A DNA stretch of 64,000 nt from positions 1-64,000 of the forward strand of contig CALVEV010000024.1 of NCBI GenBank assembly GCA_944326685.1, written 5' to 3'. Made by a program: the position numbers and the translations under genes. Below, piece after piece: positions 54,989-62,686 of this stretch. The stretch's first letter is position 1, and each line of letters starts with the position of its first letter. The notes under the pieces were generated by a model, which saw only the letters and a program-made list of their open reading frames with translations, did not search any database and was not told the DNA's origin. This stretch comes from Candidatus Gastranaerophilales bacterium (GTDB lineage: Bacteria > Cyanobacteriota > Vampirovibrionia > Gastranaerophilales > Gastranaerophilaceae).

Positions 54989-55010
54989 AACAAAAAATAA
55001 TTTGCTATTT
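54989..55010 (-). promoter_or_regulatory. 22-nt upstream element, copy B
   Basis: Identical over 22 nt to 17048-17069. It lies 50 nt upstream of the leftward gene at 54939 and directly beside the uvrB promoter, so a bound factor could affect both. Confidence 0.45.
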
Positions 55011-55011
55011 T

Positions 55012-55039
55012 TTGTAAAAAAATTTACAAGTTGTATAAT
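55012..55039 (+). promoter_or_regulatory. uvrB promoter (predicted leaderless)
   Basis: -35 TTGTAA (55012-55017), 16-bp spacer, perfect -10 TATAAT (55034-55039). ATG at 55046 is 6 nt downstream, with no Shine-Dalgarno sequence. Confidence 0.65.
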
Positions 55040-55045
55040 AATTTT

Positions 55046-57037
55046 ATGGATAAAAAATTTAAAATATATTCTAAATATAAACCTGCAGGAGATCAACCTA
55101 AAGCAATTGAACAATTAGTAAAAGGAGTTCAAGAAGGCTATGACTCTCAAACTCTTTTAGGTATTACAGGTTCAGGAAAAACATTTACTATTGCTAATGT
55201 TATAGAAAAAGTTCAAAAACCAACATTGGTAATAGCTCATAACAAAACATTGGCTGCTCAGTTATACAGTGAGTTAAAAGAATTATTCCCAGAAAATGCT
55301 GTTGAATATTTTATAAGTTATTATGACTATTATCAACCGGAAGCATATATTCCAAGAACAGACACTTATATAGAAAAATCTGCAAGTATAAATGATGAAA
55401 TTGATAAACTAAGACACAACACAACAAGAAGCTTATATGAAAGAAATGACGTTATTGTTGTTGCATCTGTTAGTTGTATATATGGTTTGGGGTTGCCTGA
55501 AAATTATTTCAAAGGTTCTGTTGAAATTAATTTAGGAGATGAAATAGATAGAGATGATTTAATTAAACATTTAGTAAGTGTTCAATATTCAAGAAACGAT
55601 GTTGCACTAGATAGAGCAATGTTTAGAGTTCGCGGTGATGTCGTTGAAATCATGCCAGCATACGAAAAAATTATTACAAGAATTTGCTTCTTTGGGGATG
55701 AAGTAGAAAAAATTGTAAGAATCGATCCTGTATCAGGTGAAATACTTGAAACACCTGATAAAGTTGTAATATATCCGGCTGTTCACTACCTGTCTGATGA
55801 TCATAATGTCGATGAAACTATTGCAATAATTAGACAAGAACTAAAAAATAGAGTTGCAGAATTAGAAAACGAAAACAAAATCTTAGAATCTCAAAGATTG
55901 CAACAAAGAGTTAAATATGATATTGAAATGATAAAAGAAATGGGATATTGTTCTGGGATTGAAAATTATTCAAGAATAATAGAACGCCGTCCTGAAGGAA
56001 CTCCACCTGCTACATTATTAGATTATTTTCAAGGGGATTTTTTAACTGTAATAGATGAATCACATGTTACTATTCCACAATTAAGAGGGATGTATCATGG
56101 AGATAGAGCAAGAAAAAATGTACTTGTAGATTATGGTTTTAGACTACCTTGCGCAAAAGATAACAGACCATTAAAAGATGAAGAATTTTTTGAAAGAGTT
56201 CATCAAAAAATATATATATCAGCAACTCCTGCAGAATTTGAGACATCCACATCACAACAATTAGTTGAACAAATCATCAGACCTACAGGACTTGTTGATC
56301 CTAAAATTAGTGTGCGCCCTATAGATACTCAAATAAACGATTTAATAACAGAAATAAATAAACGAGTTGAAAGACATGAGAGGGTTTTAATCACAACATT
56401 AACAAAGAAAATGGCAGAAGAACTTTGCGATTATTTCTTACAACAAGATATAAAGGTGAGATACTTACATAGTGATATAAAATCGATTGAACGTGTTGAA
56501 ATCTTAAGAGATTTAAGACTAGGAGAGTTTGATGTATTAATCGGGGTTAACCTATTAAGAGAAGGCTTGGATATTCCAGAAGTTTCATTAGTAGCGATTA
56601 TGGATGCTGATAAAGAAGGATTTTTACGTTCTGATACAAGTTTGATTCAAACAATCGGTCGTGCCGCTCGTAATGCTTGTGGTGAAGTTATTATGTATGC
56701 TGATAAAATTACAGGTTCTATGCAACGCGCAATTGATGAAACAAATAGACGTCGAGAAGTTCAAATTGCATATAATACAAAATATGGAATTATTCCTAAG
56801 ACTATCAAGAAGCCAATTGAAAATAACTTGTTATCTCTAGTTGCAAGTTACAGAGATTTAGAAGATATTATTGCAGAAGAAATGGTCGATTTGAATATCG
56901 ATAAAAAAGATTTACCAAAATTAATTGATAAATTAGAAAAAGATATGCATAAAGCTGCAAAAATTCTAGACTTTGAACGAGCTGCTGAAATCCGTGACCA
57001 ACTTAAAAAATTGCGTGAAATGCTAAAAACAAAATAA
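55046..57037 (+). CDS. uvrB: Excinuclease ABC subunit B
   Basis: Damage-verifying helicase of nucleotide excision repair, 663 residues. [14 protein letters not shown] (near residue 9) opens the protein. Walker A is [12 protein letters not shown], and the beta-hairpin [20 protein letters not shown] threads [13 protein letters not shown] is the DEAD-box, and [13 protein letters not shown] and QTIGRAARN are motifs V-VI. The C-terminal UVR motif ([18 protein letters not shown]) binds UvrC. The start is set at ATG 55046; an in-frame TTG at 55031 would place the -10 box inside the coding region. Confidence 0.96.
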   Translation: MDKKFKIYSKYKPAGDQPKAIEQLVKGVQEGYDSQTLLGITGSGKTFTIANVIEKVQKPTLVIAHNKTLAAQLYSELKELFPENAVEYFISYYDYYQPEAYIPRTDTYIEKSASINDEIDKLRHNTTRSLYERNDVIVVASVSCIYGLGLPENYFKGSVEINLGDEIDRDDLIKHLVSVQYSRNDVALDRAMFRVRGDVVEIMPAYEKIITRICFFGDEVEKIVRIDPVSGEILETPDKVVIYPAVHYLSDDHNVDETIAIIRQELKNRVAELENENKILESQRLQQRVKYDIEMIKEMGYCSGIENYSRIIERRPEGTPPATLLDYFQGDFLTVIDESHVTIPQLRGMYHGDRARKNVLVDYGFRLPCAKDNRPLKDEEFFERVHQKIYISATPAEFETSTSQQLVEQIIRPTGLVDPKISVRPIDTQINDLITEINKRVERHERVLITTLTKKMAEELCDYFLQQDIKVRYLHSDIKSIERVEILRDLRLGEFDVLIGVNLLREGLDIPEVSLVAIMDADKEGFLRSDTSLIQTIGRAARNACGEVIMYADKITGSMQRAIDETNRRREVQIAYNTKYGIIPKTIKKPIENNLLSLVASYRDLEDIIAEEMVDLNIDKKDLPKLIDKLEKDMHKAAKILDFERAAEIRDQLKKLREMLKTK

Positions 57038-57051
57038 GAATAAATATATTT

Positions 57052-57831
57052 CTATTTTTTCCTATTTTTATTAATAAAAAATTGACGCATATCTTCTGAG
57101 ATTCCAACATGTTGAATCATCATATTATAACGTCTTACATTTGCAATATTATCTGTTTCATCTAATAAATTTCTACTTGGCTTACTTGGTTGATTATCTT
57201 CATATTTTTCATAATCATCCTGATTATCAATTTTACTTATAATCATATCAATATCAGAATCTGTCATTATTGAAAATTGTTGACCAATAGCTCTCACTTC
57301 AGTTGCTGAAGGTAATTTATACAACCATTGTACTGAATATTTATCATTGTCAGATAATGATACAACTCCATATTTGTGAGGGGTGTACATAATATCAGTA
57401 TCATATGGACTATGTCCCAAACCAATAGAATGACCTATTTCATGAAGTATTGTATGGTAAACTTCTTCATTAGAATTATATTTTTCATGAATTAGTCCAT
57501 CTGTTAAACCGATTGAAACTTCTGCACCATATAATCTTTTATAATTATCATAGTTATAAGTACAGTGTCCTAATGCACTTCTATCAACTCTTTTCCAATC
57601 AACATTTATTTGAGATTCTAACAAAGTATTTACAAGATTGAATTGAACCAATCCTTCACTTGCATTTTCCCATTCTTCAAGTGCACCTACAACCATTTTT
57701 CTGTATATTAAATCTTCACCTTGTTTTGAATAAAATTTCATAGGTGCAATATATACATTTACAGGCATTTTATGCCATTTTAAAAGGTATCCGTTTTTTA
57801 CACTTTCATTAAGATAGGTTTTGTTTTTCAT
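57052..57831 (-). CDS. Matrixin-like zinc metalloprotease without signal peptide
   Basis: 259 residues with a metzincin (M10-like) active site: LHEIGHSIGLGHSPYDTDIMY. It holds the three zinc His and catalytic Glu of HExxHxxGxxH plus a Met-turn (IMY). WENASEGLVQF and the preceding YIAPMKFYS match the start of a matrixin catalytic domain. The C-terminal 75 residues are polar and unrelated. No signal peptide or pro-domain is seen with the chosen start (57831, -10 box 7 nt upstream). A longer frame to 57882 would run into ybaB and has no ribosome site. Its location and substrate are unknown. Confidence 0.75.
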   Translation of the reverse strand: MKNKTYLNESVKNGYLLKWHKMPVNVYIAPMKFYSKQGEDLIYRKMVVGALEEWENASEGLVQFNLVNTLLESQINVDWKRVDRSALGHCTYNYDNYKRLYGAEVSIGLTDGLIHEKYNSNEEVYHTILHEIGHSIGLGHSPYDTDIMYTPHKYGVVSLSDNDKYSVQWLYKLPSATEVRAIGQQFSIMTDSDIDMIISKIDNQDDYEKYEDNQPSKPSRNLLDETDNIANVRRYNMMIQHVGISEDMRQFFINKNRKK

Positions 57832-57838
57832 AATATTT

Positions 57839-57848
57839 ATTGTATAAT
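57839..57848. promoter_or_regulatory. Overlapping divergent -10 boxes
   Basis: TATAAT on the plus strand (57843-57848) and TACAAT on the minus strand (57844-57839) share bases within ATTGTATAAT. The plus box serves ybaB (leader about 25 nt with AGGAGG). The minus box lies 7 nt before the metalloprotease ATG, a predicted leaderless start. Polymerase cannot occupy both at once. Confidence 0.55.
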
Positions 57849-57874
57849 AAAAAATACTCAGGAGGTAATTTGTT

Positions 57875-58207
57875 ATGAACATGATGCAAATGATGCAACA
57901 AGCACAAAATATACAAAAAAGATTGAAAAGCGTACAAGAAGAATTAGCATCTGCTGAAATTAATGGGGAAGCAGCAGGAGGAGCAGTAAAAGTTACTTGT
58001 GATGGACAAGGTAAATTTAAATCAATTAAATTATCTAAAGAATTACTAAATCCTGAAAATCCTGAATCTGTAGATGATGATACATTAGAAACTTTAGAAG
58101 ATTTAATTACAACTGCAATTTTACAAACAAGCGAAAAAGCTTCTAAAGAAATGGAAACTAAATTAAAAGCTGTAACTGGTGGTATTAGTATTCCAGGGCT
58201 TTGCTAA
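57875..58207 (+). CDS. ybaB: YbaB/EbfC nucleoid-associated protein
   Basis: Small dimeric DNA-binding protein, 110 residues. MNMMQMMQQAQNIQKRLKSVQEEL forms the N-terminal helix, and AGGAVKVTCDGQGKFKSIKL the central sheet, with a long C-terminal helix. AGGAGGT lies 8 nt before ATG. It overlaps recR by one base (TAATG), the classic ybaB-recR pair. Confidence 0.94.
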   Translation: MNMMQMMQQAQNIQKRLKSVQEELASAEINGEAAGGAVKVTCDGQGKFKSIKLSKELLNPENPESVDDDTLETLEDLITTAILQTSEKASKEMETKLKAVTGGISIPGLC

Positions 58208-58803
58208 TGATATATCCTAAAGCAATAGCAGCTTTAATAGAACAATTTCAAAAGCTTCCGTCAATTGGACCAAAATCAGCTCAAAGAATGGCTTTTCATA
58301 TATTAAAGATGCCAATGAGCGAAGTTCAAAAATTTGCGGAAGCTCTTGTATTAGCTAAAGAACAAACAAAAGCTTGTGAAATATGTTTCAATCTATCTAC
58401 ATCAAGCCCTTGTGAAATTTGTTCTTCTTCAAGCAGAAATAAATCGGTTATATGCATCGTTGCCGAAACTAAAGATTTAATTGCTATTGAAAAAACAAAT
58501 GAATACAACGGACTATATCATGTTTTACAAGGATTAATTTCTCCAATGGACGGAATTGGTGCTGATGATATTAGGATTAAAGAACTACTAACAAGATTAA
58601 CAGATGATAGAGTTCAAGAAGTTATACTTGCATTATCACCTTCTGTTGAAGGAGAAGCAACAAGTTTATACCTTACTAAACTAATTAAGCCTTTTGGTAT
58701 TAAAATATCTAGAATTGCTTTTGGATTACCTGTAGGTGCAGATTTAGAATATGCCGATGAGGTTACCCTTGCTAAGGCAATTGAAGGAAGAAGAGAATTA
58801 TAG
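58207..58803 (+). CDS. recR: Recombination protein RecR
   Basis: Loads RecA with RecO/RecF at gaps. 198 residues: helix-hairpin-helix at the N terminus (FQKLPSIGPKSAQRMAFHIL), a C4 zinc finger (CEICFNLSTSSPCEIC, spacing C-x2-C-x8-C-x2-C), a Toprim domain (CIVAETKDLIAIE...YHVLQGLISPMDGIG) and the C-terminal SRIAFGLPVGADLEYADEVTL. The start is ATG 58207, sharing its A with the ybaB stop codon. Confidence 0.95.
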   Translation: MIYPKAIAALIEQFQKLPSIGPKSAQRMAFHILKMPMSEVQKFAEALVLAKEQTKACEICFNLSTSSPCEICSSSSRNKSVICIVAETKDLIAIEKTNEYNGLYHVLQGLISPMDGIGADDIRIKELLTRLTDDRVQEVILALSPSVEGEATSLYLTKLIKPFGIKISRIAFGLPVGADLEYADEVTLAKAIEGRREL

Positions 58804-58818
58804 TTTAATTATACTAAT

Positions 58819-59766
58819 ATGTCTGAAAATATTTTAGAAATAAAAAACTTAAATGTTACTTATACTTCATCAAACCTTGGACAAAAAACAAGCATAAAAG
58901 CTGTTGATAATTTTTCCTTATCTATAAATAAAGGTGAAATTCTTGCAATTGCAGGAGAATCAGGTTGTGGAAAATCAACTCTATCAAAAGCAATTATTAA
59001 ACTTGTAAAACCAGAATCTGGAGAAATTTTTTATAATAACGATAATATTCTTAAGCTAAATAAAACACAAACTAAACAATTTACACAAAAAGTTCAAATG
59101 ATTTTTCAAAATCCTTATGCAAGTTTAAATCCTAAAATGAAAATTAAAGACATTCTTGCAGAACCCTTGATTATTAATACAAACTTAAAAAAAGATGAAA
59201 TAAAACAAAGAGTTTTTGAAAAAATAACACAAGTAGGTCTTTCTGAATACCACTTATCTCTTTATCCTCACGAATTTTCAGGAGGACAAAGACAAAGAAT
59301 TGCAATAGCTCGAGCATTAATGCTTAATCCTGAATTTATTATTGCTGACGAACCTGTTAGTGCTTTAGATGCGAGTATACAAGCTCAAATACTTAATCTG
59401 ATTAAAGAATTACAAAATAAATATGATATTACAATATTGTTTATTTCTCACGATTTAAATGTAATTCGTTATATTGCAGATAGAGTTGGTATTATGTATT
59501 TAGGAGAATTAGTAGAAATAGGAACCAAAGAAGAGATTTTCAACAATCCGCAACATCCATACACCAAACTACTATTAGATTCTATTCCTAATATTAACAA
59601 AACACCTAAAAAAGTTGATTTATCAGAAATATCTTTTGATAATACAAACTATTGCAAATTTTATGAAAGATGTAAATATAAAACTCAAAAGTGCTTAGAA
59701 AACAAACCAGAATACAAAATTATAACAAACACACATAAAGTTTTATGTAACTTTTATAATTCATAG
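58819..59766 (+). CDS. Peptide ABC transporter ATP-binding protein (OppF/DppF type)
   Basis: Cytosolic ATPase subunit, 315 residues. Walker A GESGCGKSTLSKA (about 47-59), Q-loop MIFQNPYASLNP, signature FSGGQRQRIAIARAL, Walker B IIADEPVSALD and H-loop ISHDL. The C-terminal oligopeptide-family extension has four cysteines (CKFYERC...C...C), a reported Fe-S or structural site. Permeases, the second ATPase and the binding protein are absent nearby, so it is an orphan gene. No clear ribosome site. It overlaps the convergent gene by 13 nt. Confidence 0.88.
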   Translation: MSENILEIKNLNVTYTSSNLGQKTSIKAVDNFSLSINKGEILAIAGESGCGKSTLSKAIIKLVKPESGEIFYNNDNILKLNKTQTKQFTQKVQMIFQNPYASLNPKMKIKDILAEPLIINTNLKKDEIKQRVFEKITQVGLSEYHLSLYPHEFSGGQRQRIAIARALMLNPEFIIADEPVSALDASIQAQILNLIKELQNKYDITILFISHDLNVIRYIADRVGIMYLGELVEIGTKEEIFNNPQHPYTKLLLDSIPNINKTPKKVDLSEISFDNTNYCKFYERCKYKTQKCLENKPEYKIITNTHKVLCNFYNS

Positions 59767-60305
59767 CTTTCACTTTTATTTAAAATTCTATTATCTCTCC
59801 AATAACTATTATATGTTCTTGCATCTCTTATAATTTTCAACCACATACTATAATTTTCTTTAAATCGAGTCTTATTTCTATCAATATATTGAATAGTCAT
59901 TAAACCCTCTGCAGCTTTAGTCGTTCTAAATATTTCAGATTGAGCTGGTATTTTATTATAAGAATTTGTTGACCTTACAGCTATTGCATCAACACTTGAA
60001 TAAACAAGATAACTATATCTACCTGTAGGATTTTGACGTTGTAATTGAGCAGTCAAGATATCGGATAATTGCCCCGCAGAATATGTATAATCTTTGTAAG
60101 AGTGAACAATTACAGTTTGTGTCCATTTATTATAACTTTCACCATTTGGAACATATTGTAATATTGCTTCTGTTCCAATATTTCGGTAAAAAGCAACATC
60201 CCACTTTGTTTTTTTAGGGAAGTCTATAATTATTGTTTCATATGCAATCGCAGCAAGTGAGATAAAAAAAGAAAATATTATACTAAATAAAAGGACTTTT
60301 TTCAT
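59754..60305 (-). CDS. Exported protein of unknown function, 183 aa
   Basis: Signal peptide MKKVLLFSIIFSFFISLAAIA, mature start near YETIIIDFP. The mature part is a predicted alpha/beta domain with many aromatics (KTKWDVAFYRNIGTEAILQYVPNGE; WTQTVIVHSYKDY). It has no cysteine and no catalytic motif I recognise. The shape, a short strand-rich opening with a lipid-free exported domain, resembles small periplasmic proteins next to envelope genes, but no family is assigned. The start is at 60305, since GGAG lies 7 nt before it; an in-frame ATG six codons upstream has no ribosome site. It overlaps the NIF3 gene by 23 nt. Confidence 0.65.
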   Translation of the reverse strand: MKKVLLFSIIFSFFISLAAIAYETIIIDFPKKTKWDVAFYRNIGTEAILQYVPNGESYNKWTQTVIVHSYKDYTYSAGQLSDILTAQLQRQNPTGRYSYLVYSSVDAIAVRSTNSYNKIPAQSEIFRTTKAAEGLMTIQYIDRNKTRFKENYSMWLKIIRDARTYNSYWRDNRILNKSESYEL

Positions 60306-60945
60306 TTGCAATCTCCACATCAATTCCTAAAATTTCTTTAAATCTTTTAAGAACCAATATTTCACTTTCAAAATGACCAATATCAAATACAACTTTATTT
60401 GTTTCAACCGCTGTATGATATTTTAAATCTCCAGTCACAAAAGCATCAGCATCTGAACTTTCGATAAAATCAGCACCAGAACCTGCACAAAAATCTATTT
60501 TGTTTATATGTTCAACAGAATTATTATTAATTAACCTTACATTATTTGAGATTTTATCTAATTTTTTTCTAAAATCTACTACACTAATATCTGTTTGAAC
60601 TCTTCTTACAAAATCATTAATAAACTCTACATCATTGTATCCTAACTCTTGTATAAGAGTTTCTGTAGTTCCACCTTTTGCCTTATCCATTGGGGTATGA
60701 GATGCATAAATATTAATGTCTTTATATTTTAATGGAACAGAAAACATTGGATGGTGTGACACTATCATATCACATCCTCTTTGTTTTGCTTGATTTACAA
60801 TATCGTCAGTAATAGTTAATGCTAACATTACTTTCTTAACTTCTGAATTCTTAGTATCAACAACCCAACCAGAACAATCCCAATCTTCTTGAGTTTCTAA
60901 AGGTGCAATTTTTTCTATCTTTGATACTAATTCATATTTATTCAA
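60283..60945 (-). CDS. NIF3-like dinuclear-metal protein
   Basis: 220 residues of the NIF3 (YbgI/YqfO) family, a hexameric protein with a two-metal site of uncertain reaction. The metal His pair is in MIVSHHPMFS. DWDCSGWVVD replaces the usual W-D-N-x-G-L, and ASHTPMDKAKGG and FDIGHFESE are the later conserved segments. The first and last domains are contiguous, with no middle insertion domain, as in the short form. It overlaps coaBC by 8 nt and the exported protein gene by 23 nt. Confidence 0.88.
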   Translation of the reverse strand: MNKYELVSKIEKIAPLETQEDWDCSGWVVDTKNSEVKKVMLALTITDDIVNQAKQRGCDMIVSHHPMFSVPLKYKDINIYASHTPMDKAKGGTTETLIQELGYNDVEFINDFVRRVQTDISVVDFRKKLDKISNNVRLINNNSVEHINKIDFCAGSGADFIESSDADAFVTGDLKYHTAVETNKVVFDIGHFESEILVLKRFKEILGIDVEIANEKSPFI

Positions 60946-62113
60946 AAATTATCTCCAAAATTTTATGTGCAATATTTAGTTTTGAATCTTTTTCGATATG
61001 TTCAATATTTAAATTATTATCTAATATATAAACTTCATTTTCATCACTTGAAAAGCCGATATCTTTTCTTGAAATATCATTCGCAACTAAATAATCACAA
61101 CCTTTGTTTTTAATCTTAATTTTAGCATTTTCTAGTAAATTTTCACTCTCTGCGCAGAAACCAACAATTTTTGTTGTATTTTTTTCTGCTGAAATTTTCT
61201 TTAATATATCAGGATTTTTTACTAACTGAATTACTATTTCATCATCAGAAGTTTTTTTCATCTTCTGTTCGCTATAATCTTTTATTCTATAATCAGCAAC
61301 TGCAGCTGCCATAATTATACAATCTACATTGTTATTATATTTAGTTACTTCTTTTTCCATATCTATTGCAGATTGAACTTTTACAACATTATAAGGTTTA
61401 TCAATATTAAAGGTTGAAACCAAAGTAACTTCAGCCCCCATTTGATATGCAACATCAGCTAATGCTACTCCCATCTTACCCGATGAAAAATTTGATATAT
61501 ATCTTACAGGATCAAGCTTTTCAACTGTTCCACCTGCTGTAATAACTATTTTTTTACCTATTAACTTTTTATTATTGTTTAAAACTTCGACTGTTTTATC
61601 AAAAATAGTCTCAAGTTCACATAATCTCCCAACCCCTTCAGTTCCACAAGCTAGGAAACCACATTCTGGATTACATATATGATAATTGTTATTAGATAAT
61701 TTCTGCAAGTTTTCTTGAACAAATTTATTGTTCCACATATTTGTATTCATTGCTGGCGCTAAAATTATTGGTTTATTAAAAGCACATACTGTTGATGTTA
61801 AAAGATTATCACATATACCATTTGCTATTTTTGAAATAGTATTAGCTGTTGCAGGGGCTAAAACCATTATATCGGCTTCATCACATAGTGAAATATGTTC
61901 TGGTTTGTATTCTTTTATATCAAAATTTTCAACAAATACTTCATTTTGAGAAAGTGATTCAAGTGTAAGTTTGGTGACTAAATGTAGAGAATTAGGAGTC
62001 ATCATAACTCTTACGCTTGCTCCTGCTCTTTTATACATTCTTATAAGTTCACAAATCTTGTATGCAGCAATACCTGCTGATATACCTACTAAAATAGTTT
62101 TACCTTTTAACAC
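60938..62113 (-). CDS. coaBC: Phosphopantothenoylcysteine decarboxylase/synthetase
   Basis: Bifunctional CoA enzyme, 391 residues. CoaC half (1-185): ILVGISAGIAAYKICEL FMN-binding start, catalytic PAMNTNMW and ACGTEGVGRL with the active Cys. CoaB half (about 186-391): ITAGGTVEKLDPVRYISNFSSGKMG, then AAVADYR and the CTP-binding QLVKNPDIL lysine. The start is set at GTG 62113: GGAG lies 6 nt upstream and the product then begins MLKGK, as in relatives. An in-frame TTG at 62125 overlaps the ribosome site. It overlaps the end of gmk by TTGGAGTATAA-type coupling. Confidence 0.93.
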   Translation of the reverse strand: MLKGKTILVGISAGIAAYKICELIRMYKRAGASVRVMMTPNSLHLVTKLTLESLSQNEVFVENFDIKEYKPEHISLCDEADIMVLAPATANTISKIANGICDNLLTSTVCAFNKPIILAPAMNTNMWNNKFVQENLQKLSNNNYHICNPECGFLACGTEGVGRLCELETIFDKTVEVLNNNKKLIGKKIVITAGGTVEKLDPVRYISNFSSGKMGVALADVAYQMGAEVTLVSTFNIDKPYNVVKVQSAIDMEKEVTKYNNNVDCIIMAAAVADYRIKDYSEQKMKKTSDDEIVIQLVKNPDILKKISAEKNTTKIVGFCAESENLLENAKIKIKNKGCDYLVANDISRKDIGFSSDENEVYILDNNLNIEHIEKDSKLNIAHKILEIIFE

Positions 62114-62114
62114 T

Positions 62115-62675
62115 TTATACTCCAATTATTTCTATAATTTTGTTTACTGCATTTTCAACAGTATCATTTACGACAATGTAATCGTATTTTTTTGAGTTTT
62201 CCATTTCTAATTTTACAAAATTAAGACGTTTTTGAATTGCGTCCTCTGTCTCTGTTTGACGACCTCTTAACCTTGCCTCTAATTCTTCAATAGAAGGTGG
62301 TGCAATAAATATTAAAACAGCCTCAGGCATTTTTTCTTTAACTTGTAATGCACCTTGAGTTTCTATTTCTAACAAAACATTCTGATTATTATTTAAACAT
62401 TTTTCTATATAAGACTTTCTTGTACCATAAAAATTTTCAGAAAACTCTGCCCACTCAAGAAAATCATCGTTTGCAATACTTTCTTTAAACTCTTCTTTAG
62501 ACAAAAAGAAATAATTTACTCCGTGTTCTTCTCCCGGACGTGGATTTCTAGTAGTACAAGAAACTGACAAATTAATATTTGAGCACTTTTCTAAAAGGGA
62601 TTTTATAACTGTACCCTTACCGACTCCAGATGATCCTGATATAACTAATAATTTTGTTTTGCTATTTGTACTCAT
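62115..62675 (-). CDS. gmk: Guanylate kinase
   Basis: Phosphorylates GMP to GDP; 186 residues. P-loop VISGSSGVGKGTVIKSL (6-22), GMP-binding SCTTRNPRPGEEHGVNYFFL, lid region RLRGRQTET and DYIVVND near the end. No clear ribosome site. It lies 11 nt after the decarboxylase gene, with coaBC directly following; a gmk-coaBC order is common in bacteria (where rpoZ often sits between them; it is missing here). Confidence 0.95.
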   Translation of the reverse strand: MSTNSKTKLLVISGSSGVGKGTVIKSLLEKCSNINLSVSCTTRNPRPGEEHGVNYFFLSKEEFKESIANDDFLEWAEFSENFYGTRKSYIEKCLNNNQNVLLEIETQGALQVKEKMPEAVLIFIAPPSIEELEARLRGRQTETEDAIQKRLNFVKLEMENSKKYDYIVVNDTVENAVNKIIEIIGV

Positions 62676-62686
62676 TTGTTTGAATT

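Noticed and set aside
57832..57882. Seventeen-residue hydrophobic N-terminal extension of the matrixin-like protease as a signal peptide
   Set aside because: It has no positive N-region and no ribosome site, overlaps ybaB coding DNA, and contains the -10 sequence of its own gene.
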